Below, in pieces: positions 56,641 through 64,000 of a stretch of DNA of 64,000 nucleotides. This stretch comes from Metridium senile. Taxonomy: Eukaryota; Cnidaria; Anthozoa; Actiniaria; Metridiidae. Both the position numbers and the translations under genes were made by a program. Under the pieces are notes generated by a model. The model had not been told where the DNA came from. It saw nothing but the letters and a program-made list of their open reading frames with translations, and searched no databases. The stretch spans positions 2,655,616 through 2,719,615 of the forward strand of contig OX459099.1 in NCBI GenBank assembly GCA_949775045.1. Direction: 5' to 3'. Position 1 is the stretch's first letter. Each line of letters opens with the position of its first letter.

Positions 56641-58385
56641 AGGGTGAACAGTGATTGGTGATTGGCAATTGCACCACCAAAAGGAACTATGGGTAATACA
56701 AATTCCTTGTTTTTCATTTCTAAATTACCCAAACAATGCCTCAACCATTCAGCGAAATCTTTGAGACACCCATCTAAGATCATCGCTGAACGGTGTTTGG
56801 GTAATTTAGAATGGAATAAGAAGAAATTTGTATTACCCAGTCCCTTTCAGTCGTGCAATCGCCAATCGCCATTCGCCCTGTCAACCTTTTTTGAATTAGG
56901 TGTATCACACGTCTGGGAGATGCAGTGTGATACACTGAGAGCTCGGATTCCTTGACAAGCCAAACGATATAAAATACTGTTCGCAACTGGCTGAGCACTT
57001 TAACAGTATAATTACAAGGAAGTATGAATCCATCGATAATGTCTGCTTGATTTTCGACCGATATGACTTACCATCGTCCCTTAAAACAAGTGCCCAAGTT
57101 AAAAGACAGGCTGGTCAAGATCCCATATATTGTAATGTGCAATTGATCACTTTCATGCTATATTCCGCAATATTTAAAATCAATTTATTGTAAGTTTTTA
57201 TTAAGGTCGCCATGCATGCAAAGACTCCTGTCTCATCATGGGTACGACTAAGAACGAACTAACAAAGTTAGTTCCAAAGGCAGTTCCTCGTTCACCGTTA
57301 CTCGATCAAGCTGAGATGACGTAACTACGGGCTGATATGGCCTGGAGATGTACAAGTCTTGCAACACATAAAGGTACGGTGTAGACCATCTTCAAAGTAA
57401 TCAAGAAAAGGTGGATACAAAGATCTTGCTCAATATATGCTCTAGACGAGACTGCCAACGGAGCAGAAAGTACGGACGTCCTTGTTCTATTTTGAAGGCG
57501 ATACCCAGAGCTGTGTCAGAAGACATCGTTTGTCACTGGCACTGGTAACAATGATGGTGTGATTGAGCTTGATCCGATTGATTGTGCTTTGGGCAGTGGT
57601 AAATTGGCATCACTACCCGTCTTCTTCAAAACTGCCACGGACTTTCGTTACCAGTTTCCTTGTGAGAATCTGTGCATTCTATCGAATGACTTGATTGGCT
57701 ATAGAATGATGCCTACGTCATAGGACCATCTCACCACACAGGACAATCTCACCACGGTACAAAAGTGGACGTACTAGTTCCAGTCTCGAACGACGAACGA
57801 TGACAATTTCCAATGCGAACTTGAAGAATGCCGGTTTGAACCGAAGGATTGCATGTTTGAACCGAAGGATTGAATCTTTGAATCGAAGGATTGAATGTTT
57901 GAATTTGAATCGCAGGATTGAATGTTTAAGTCGAAGGAATGAATGTTTGAATCGAATAATTGAACGTTCGAATCGAAGGATTGAATGTTTGAATTTGAAT
58001 CGCAGGATTGAATGTTTAAGGCGAAAGAATGAATGTTTGAATCGAATAATTGAACGTTTGAATCGAATAATTGAACGTTTGAATCGAAGGATTGAATGTT
58101 TGAATCGAAGGATTGAATGTTTGAATATAAAATTGAATGTTTGAATTGAATAATTGAATGTTTAAATCGAAGGATTGAATGTTTGAATCGAAGGACTGAA
58201 TGTTTGAATCGAAGGATTGAATGTTTGAATATACAATTGAATGTTTGAATCGAATAATTGAATGTTTGAATCGAATAATTGAATGTTTGAATCGAATATT
58301 TGAATGTTTGAATCGAATAATTGAATGTTTGAATATACAATTGCATGTAAGAACTGCATGTTTGAATTTTGGCACGAAATACGCG

Positions 58386-59974
58386 CCATATTTGTAACAC
58401 TCAAAGATCATAAGCCAAATTTCAACAATTCACCCGTATGCCGTTTAATCAATCCAACGAAATCTGAGATCGGAAAGATTAGCAAGAATATAATCCAAAA
58501 CATCGTTAAAAACGTCGCAACAGCAACCAACGCTAACCTATGGAGGAACACACAATCAGTACTCGAATGGTTTAACGCAATCGAAGACAAAAACAACGCA
58601 TCCTTTATTTGCTTCGATATCGTTGAGTTCTACCCATCAATCACGGAGAAACTCCTATCTGATGCCATCGAATTCGCCTCCGAATATGTAAACATATCAC
58701 CGTTTGAAAAGCAAATCATTATGCATGCAAAACAAACACTGCTCTTCAATTCAGACGTCCCATGGGTTAAGAAAGACGCACCCGACGGCCTATTTGATAT
58801 AACAATGGGATCATACGATGGTGCAGAATCATGTGAATTGGTCGTTGTTTATATGCTCAACTCGCTAAAAGGAATTTGCAACGAAATAGGATTGTACAGA
58901 GACGATGGACTTGCAGTATCATTCGAACAACCCCGCACTATCGAACGCATCAAGAAACAAATATGCAAGTTATTCGCGGAAAAGAAACTAAAGATAACAA
59001 TCGAAGCGAATAAAAAAATAGTAAACTACCTCGACGTCACCCTTGACCTGAACAGCAGAAAACACTATCCCTTCATGAAACCTGGCAATGTACCATTGTA
59101 CGTACACAGCAAGAGTAACCACCCACCGAACGTCATCAAACGCATCCCTGAGAGTATCAACCAAAGAATATCAAACATCTCGTCAGACGAAGAAGCATTC
59201 AACATAGCTGCACCACCCTACCAGGCCGCCTTGGACAAAAGCGGATACACGCATAAGCTCAAGTTCCACCCAAAAGAGAACAGAAGTCACATGAACCGAA
59301 CAAGAAAAAAAAGGCATATCACGTGGTTCAACCCACCCTTTGACATGCGCGTTAAAACAGACCTGGGAAGGAAATTCCTACGAATCGTCAATGATTGCTT
59401 CCCCAGAGGACACGCCCTCAGATCCATCTTCAACCGTAACACACTCAAGCTATCCTACAGTTGCATGCCAAACGTCAAAAGCACAATCGACGCACACAAC
59501 AAGCACCTATTAGCAAAACCCACTGACACAACTAACACCAATGTCCCAAAAACATGTAACTGCCGCAAAAAAGAAGACTGCCCACTACAGAACCAATGCC
59601 TTACAAGCAATATCATCTACCAAGCCTCAATAACAACAGCCCAAGGAAGCAAGACCTACGTAGGACTAACTGAGACAACGTTTAAAACCAGATACGCGAA
59701 CCATAAGCAATCTTTTAAGAAAGAAGCACTTGGAAACCAAACAGAACTAAGTAAACACATCTGGAGTCTAAAAAAAGCAAACACCGAATACTCTATCACC
59801 TGGAAAATCTTAGACAAAGCAAAATCATATTCCAATACAACCAAAACATGCAAGCTGTGCACACTCGAGAAATACTACATAATATGCCATAGTGAACTAG
59901 CCACACTCAATAAACGGACAGAACTTGCTAAAACTTGCCGGCACGCGAACAAATTCATACTTAAAAACACATAA
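58386..59974 (+). pseudogene. Penelope-like RT plus GIY-YIG, C-terminal fragment
   Basis: Uninterrupted frame of about 528 codons beyond the foldback (the first 20 codons of the longer ORF are foldback sequence). RT motifs: FVTLKDHKPNF, CRLINPTKSEIGKISKN, CFDIVEFYPSITEKLL and the catalytic YRDDGL (near 58890-58915). Then comes a Cys-rich linker CNCRKKEDCPLQNQC and a GIY-YIG-like endonuclease, IYQASITTAQGSKTYVGLTE with TFKTRYANHKQSF (59615-59720). The order RT, CxC linker, C-terminal GIY-YIG fits endonuclease-positive Penelope-like elements. No stop or frameshift in this part, so it was recently functional until the foldback inserted. Confidence 0.85.
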
Positions 59975-60060
59975 AACTCAATCACGCGTGTACCATTGTA
60001 ATACCATTATAATCACTATCACCTAGGGACTATATAAGCAAAACCATATAGAATTGTTCT

Positions 60061-60108
60061 TCATCCTGATGAGTGGGCACTGCCCATGAAACAGATCTGT
60101 AGATTGAT
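60061..60108 (+). ncRNA. Hammerhead ribozyme of the Penelope-like element
   Basis: 87 nt after the RT stop. Core CTGATGA (60066-60072), helix II 60073-60078 with 60082-60087 closed by ACT (six pairs including one G-U), GAAA (60088-60091), a very short helix III CAG/CTG with a 2-nt loop, and the cleavage triplet GTA (60099-60101). Stem I has three clear pairs (ATC with GAT) then a mismatch. All conserved core bases are present. Hammerheads in Penelope-like elements are established; activity here is predicted only. Confidence 0.8.
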
Positions 60109-60146
60109 TAAAGTATGAACGTTTATCCAGCCTAGTCCACTAACTT

Positions 60147-60356
<210 letters not shown>

Positions 60357-60719
60357 CGAATTGCATAAACTTTGACGCTGCTGACAAAGTATATAACTAT
60401 ATCAAGTGCATTGTGGGAGCGATCTACGCGCGTGATCAGGCGCGAAGTTCAAACCTTGCGTGTGTCTTCGGACGGCTGCTGAACATTGAAAGTGAAAGTA
60501 GACTCTTCTTTCGCGCTTTTAAGACATTTTTAGCTTTGGGTTGCCATTTACAATATTCAAAAAATATATATATACATTATAGTTTCCAATAAATATTATT
60601 GAGCTGTTACTTTGTTTTGACAAAATCATGAAATGATAATAAAAACAAGTTTAAAGTTGTTCTTTATTGACGAGTAAAGAGCGGATTTAGCTCCGATAGA
60701 ATTGCTACTTAGTCGGCAC

Positions 60720-61510
60720 TAAAAGTGATCATTGCCTTACCTTTTCGTTATATTGATTACAAAACTACAAATTATTATACTAGTTAAATTCAACTAGACT
60801 CTAGGTAATGCAGATAATATGTTTATTTGCTGTATTTAGCCGGTTTTATAGTGAGTTGAAGTTGATGATTATTTGCAATTCGAGCTATTTCGGCTAGCAT
60901 GCAAATCAGTCCTATATCCGAACCAATTTGTATGTAAACTGTAGCTTTTTGAGTCCTTTCCAGCTATTGACTGCTTGTATCTTCTTATTCTTATTTGGTA
61001 ATTAATATCAATGTTTTTTCCTAGGGCTCTTCAAATGAAATTGAGTGTTAGAATAATAAATTGCCGATCCGGCTAGCACAGCCGTGTCTTCGCATCAACG
61101 CATATAAATAAACACGCGATATTTGTGATTTGTTTACATTTATTTCGCTGTATTTAAGAACTACATGAGCAATAATATCGGTATAGAGGAATTGTTGAAT
61201 TAATAAGCTATAAAAGTTTACAAACTTCGAGTACGGTGCTGTTGTTTTCACTGTTTTAATAGAACAATTAGTAATTTGTGCTACATAGTTTGTCAGTTTA
61301 GCGAAGCTTAACTTTAGAGTGAAAATTAATATTATATCCGTAAAACATTAGCAAATACTAAATAGCTAGAACTATGATTTGCATGCTAGCTAAATAATCA
61401 TCTACTCAAACACACTATAAATACAGCAAATAAATATTACTAACATTACCTAGAGCCTAGTTGAACTTAACAAGAATAATAGTTTAGTTTTGAAGTGAAA
61501 TATTTCACTT
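60720..61510. repeat. Long imperfect inverted repeat
   Basis: CTCTAGGTAATGC...TTTATTTGCTGTATTTA (60790-60840) and GCTAGCATGCAAATCA (60893-60908) have inverted partners at about 61335-61500. Arms about 165 bp apart by about 420 bp. Probably a decayed foldback or TIR element. Confidence 0.6.
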
Positions 61511-61616
61511 TTATTGTCGACTATTAGAGTGCATTCAGTAAAAGCATGAAACATTAATAATACTATTTTGTACTATTTTATTCTTATTCTGTTGTTTTCT
61601 ATTGTTCACTGTTTTA

Positions 61617-62133
61617 TCTACCTACCTACCTACCTACCTACCTACCTACCTACCTACCTACCTACCTACCTACCTACCTACCTACCTACCTACCTACCTA
61701 CCTACCTACCTACCTACCTACCTACCTACCTACCTACCTACCTACCTACCTACCTACCTACCTACCTACCTACCTACCTACCTACCTACCTACCTACCTA
61801 CCTACCTACCTACCTACCTACCTACCTACCTACCTACCTACCTACCTACCTACCTACCTACCTACCTACCTACCTACCTACCTACCTACCTACCTACCTA
61901 CCTACCTACCTACCTACCTACCTACCTACCTACCTACCTACCTACCTACCTACCTACCTACCTACCTACCTACCTACCTACCTACCTACCTACCTACCTA
62001 CCTACCTACCTACCTACCTACCTACCTACCTACCTACCTACCTACCTACCTACCTACCTACCTACCTACCTACCTACCTACCTACCTACCTACCTACCTA
62101 CCTACCTACCTACCTACCTACCTACCTACCTAC
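61617..62133. repeat. (CTAC)n microsatellite, about 129 units
   Basis: Uninterrupted tetranucleotide array of about 517 bp, followed by (CTAT)n to about 62167. Open in several frames as Tyr-Leu-Pro-Thr; not coding. The length may be limited or shaped by assembly. Confidence 0.98.
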
Positions 62134-62167
<34 letters not shown>

Positions 62168-62168
<1 letters not shown>

Positions 62169-64000
62169 GGCCTGCCCCCGGACCTTAAATCGCGCTAAAT
62201 CGCCTTAAATCGCACTAAATCGCCTTAAAACGCGCTAAATCGCCTTAAAACGCCTAAAATCATTTAAAAACATTGCGACCCATTTTCATTATATTGATAT
62301 ATATATATACTTGATTGCAGTATATGCACACCTTCTAGTAACTAAGGCTAATTATCTAAAAAGATGCAAACTAAAAACACTGCAATAAATTATGAGAGTA
62401 GGTTTGAGGCCATGTACTACTGTATTTATTTATTTGGGTCTTGAGTTTTTGTTGGACGCCGATATCATCAGAAGATAGATCCAAATAAATAAATACAGTA
62501 TAGTACATGGCCTCAACCCTACTCTCATAATACCTTCCAAAATGCTACTGAAGGACAACTTAATATTCTGCAATGAATGTTCTTATCCTTTTAAACACAC
62601 GTAAATATAAAAAAAATCATAAAAAGATACACCGAATAATAAGTTATTGGTATAATTATATATACATAAACCACAACCTTTCTGAAATTGAGAATATGTA
62701 GTATAAAAGTAATTATACATGCATACCCTCAAGTACACAATGATTGTGGTACACATTTATATATATACAGTCAAATATACAAATAAAAATGAGATGCAAA
62801 ACTCAAAATACTAGTTTATCTGGATGTTAATTAAATTAGATTTTTGTATAAATATGTGCTCAAATCCTTCTGCAATAGGATGTAATCATACATATATACG
62901 GTATATACAATATATAACTATTCCAGAAAGAGTTTAACTTATGAATACTGAATAGTACATTCCATGCAAGACCAAAATGCATTGCGCAGTTTATGCCATT
63001 ATGTCAGTACAGTGTATTACAGTTATGTTTTGTATATTAGCTTCATATGAAATGCAAATCAATCTATATTTGCTACCTTTGAAACCAACAATGTATTTCA
63101 GTCTTGGAATGCACAATTCAACATTTTTTGTGAAACTTCTACATGCAAATATACATAAAAGCACATTAAAAGTACTTAACAAAACGGCAAGAACATATTA
63201 TTTATTTATAACATTTTAGAATATTTTTTGTTGGTCATTCTATAACAAATATTTATCATCAATCTAGCGAAATATGAAAGAAAATTGAAAAGAAATTGAT
63301 TAACATTTTATGTGGTTTTCACCGAACTATCTCGAAAACTTTACTAGTAAATCTTATTGTACAAATCGAATCAAGTGTCAGAATTCTACTTACGTGAGCA
63401 GCATGCAGTCACACATTAATATGGTCAGTCACACAGTAAAAGGTCACCATCAAGCCATTGTAAGTTAATATCATTTGTTCAGCTTTACTTGTGCAAATAG
63501 GTTGTCTGCGTATTTTACATAAACGAGTGGAAAACACATGCAAATATAAAACACTTCAACTATCTTAGCTTGCTGTTCGCCATTTTAAATTGGTTTTGTG
63601 AGCCTGCGATAACACCGCACAGGTGTTTCTCCGTTGGGATGGGGGAGTGGATGGAGGAGTGTCCAATTGCTGGTCGATTTCATGAGAATTTCTGTCAAAT
63701 CTGAACGGTAATATACATCGACTCACTGAGTGAACTCTTGATTTGTAATACGAAGCTCAGAAATGGCCAACGAGGCTAATCGGTATCGGCTAATCGATAC
63801 TTCGTCAAAGGGTTGAAAAAATTGTTTTACTCGATCGTCAAAGAAAAAATTCTCATTGATTATGACAGCACAGTAACACATGTCAGATAGGTCACATGTC
63901 AGGACTTAGCGTGAGAGACTGGGACAAATCAAAATGGCGGAATACTCGAACATAGTTTTATTTTGAGCTTCTGTCATCTCCTGTAAATGTACTTACAAGA
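62168..64000. mobile_element. TIR element, AGGCCTGCC family, copy 2, cut by window edge
   Basis: Begins AGGCCTGCCCCCGGACCTTA directly after the (CTAT)n run and follows copy 1 (44179 onward) nearly base for base, with a few substitutions and small indels (for example, 8-20 bp differences near 63090 and 63860). The right end lies outside. Confidence 0.9.

Larger units (their letters stand above)
55520..56905. mobile_element. MITE, family with ACACCTAATTC ends (copy 2), split by a LINE
   Basis: Left end ATACACCTAATTCAAAAATA at 55520, right end TTTTTTGAATTAGGTGTAT at 56905. The interior after the LINE matches 25690-25957 (GGAACTATGGGTAATAC, TAAATTACCCAAACAATGCC). Confidence 0.8.
54745..58381. 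mobile_element. Foldback element with minisatellite-containing inverted arms
   Basis: 3637 bp flanked by CGCG (54741-54744 and 58382-58385). The arms begin TATTTCGTGCCAAAATTCAA and contain 19-20 bp repeats TTCGATTCAAACATTCAATC (left 54780-55190, right 57830-58345 inverted). They continue inverted through TGAGATTGTCCTGTG...GTCATTCGACAGAATGCAC and a further AT-rich part (left to about 55515, right from about 57125). Only 57200-57620 has no partner. This resembles FB/Galileo-type foldbacks. No transposase was found. Confidence 0.85.
54433..60108 (+). mobile_element. Penelope-like element, 5'-truncated, with GIY-YIG and hammerhead
   Basis: N-terminal piece 54436-54744 (FENRMADLIKNVELSDKK, then DLLIVKADKTTNFYRL) and C-terminal piece 58386-59974 belong to one RT frame split by a foldback element. 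It is followed by a hammerhead ribozyme motif (60061-60108), as is known for Penelope-like retroelements. The 5' end joins the TATATA spacer of the cassette at about 54433, so the N terminus is missing. Confidence 0.8.

Noticed and set aside
54732..58400. ORFs rich in Ile-Gln-Thr-Phe-Asn
   Set aside because: Translation of the minisatellite arms of the foldback element; the same sequence appears inverted at the other end.
61568..62198. Two ORFs of about 200 codons of Tyr-Leu-Pro-Thr
   Set aside because: Translation of an uninterrupted (CTAC)n microsatellite; all shifted frames give the same pattern.

Overview
The window is animal genomic DNA. It has spliced exons with GT..AG introns, LTR, LINE and Penelope-type retroelements, many MITEs and long microsatellites. 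The AT-rich background, the mix of BEL/Pao, Penelope-like and foldback elements, and the two metazoan gene families fit a cnidarian or another early-branching invertebrate. That placement is inference, because no species-specific marker was recognised.

Two host genes are supported. On the minus strand, 351-10461 holds a cell-adhesion gene: a signal peptide, six Ig-like domains and at least one FN3 domain in an L1CAM/contactin-like order. It continues past the left edge. On the plus strand, 29831-35574 holds a five-exon nicotinic-type Cys-loop receptor subunit of about 504 residues with an alpha-type CC pair. The introns and spacers are full of MITEs and tandem repeats. Two of the tandem arrays in the adhesion gene duplicate the 5' splice site itself.

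From 11 to 29 kb the spacer is a transposon graveyard: a 5'-truncated LINE (13161-14840), a 20-bp minisatellite (14920-15866) and a nearly intact BEL/Pao retrotransposon (16178-23413). The BEL has 424-bp LTRs with one difference noticed, a 5-bp target duplication and a 2007-codon open frame, so it is a young insertion.

From 37 to 54.4 kb lies the most unusual part. It is an intronless, co-linear minus-strand cassette of small predicted membrane and coiled-coil proteins present in two very similar copies (A, 38168-48249; B, 49515-54420). A broken HNH endonuclease gene lies beside copy A, and an intact 273-codon ORF lies between the copies. Most cassette genes and the HNH gene carry a TTATATAAAA-like box 23-31 nt before the ATG, and two genes overlap by ATGA. 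This is virus-like gene packing rather than host-like. I found no polymerase, integrase or packaging ATPase, so its class is open. The two copies share the same frame disruptions, so their parent was probably already damaged. Copy A was later hit by a 3.8-kb TTAA-flanked near-palindrome and a 3.2-kb TIR element, and copy B by a 307-bp MITE.

From 54.4 to 60.1 kb a 5'-truncated Penelope-like element (RT, Cys-rich linker, GIY-YIG, then a hammerhead ribozyme) is split by a foldback element. The foldback contains a MITE, and the MITE contains a LINE 3' end, giving four nested layers. The right end is microsatellite ((TA)n, then 0.5 kb of (CTAC)n) and a second, edge-truncated copy of the 3.2-kb TIR element. 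Motif and splice calls were made by eye, and family names come from recognition of motifs, not from searches.
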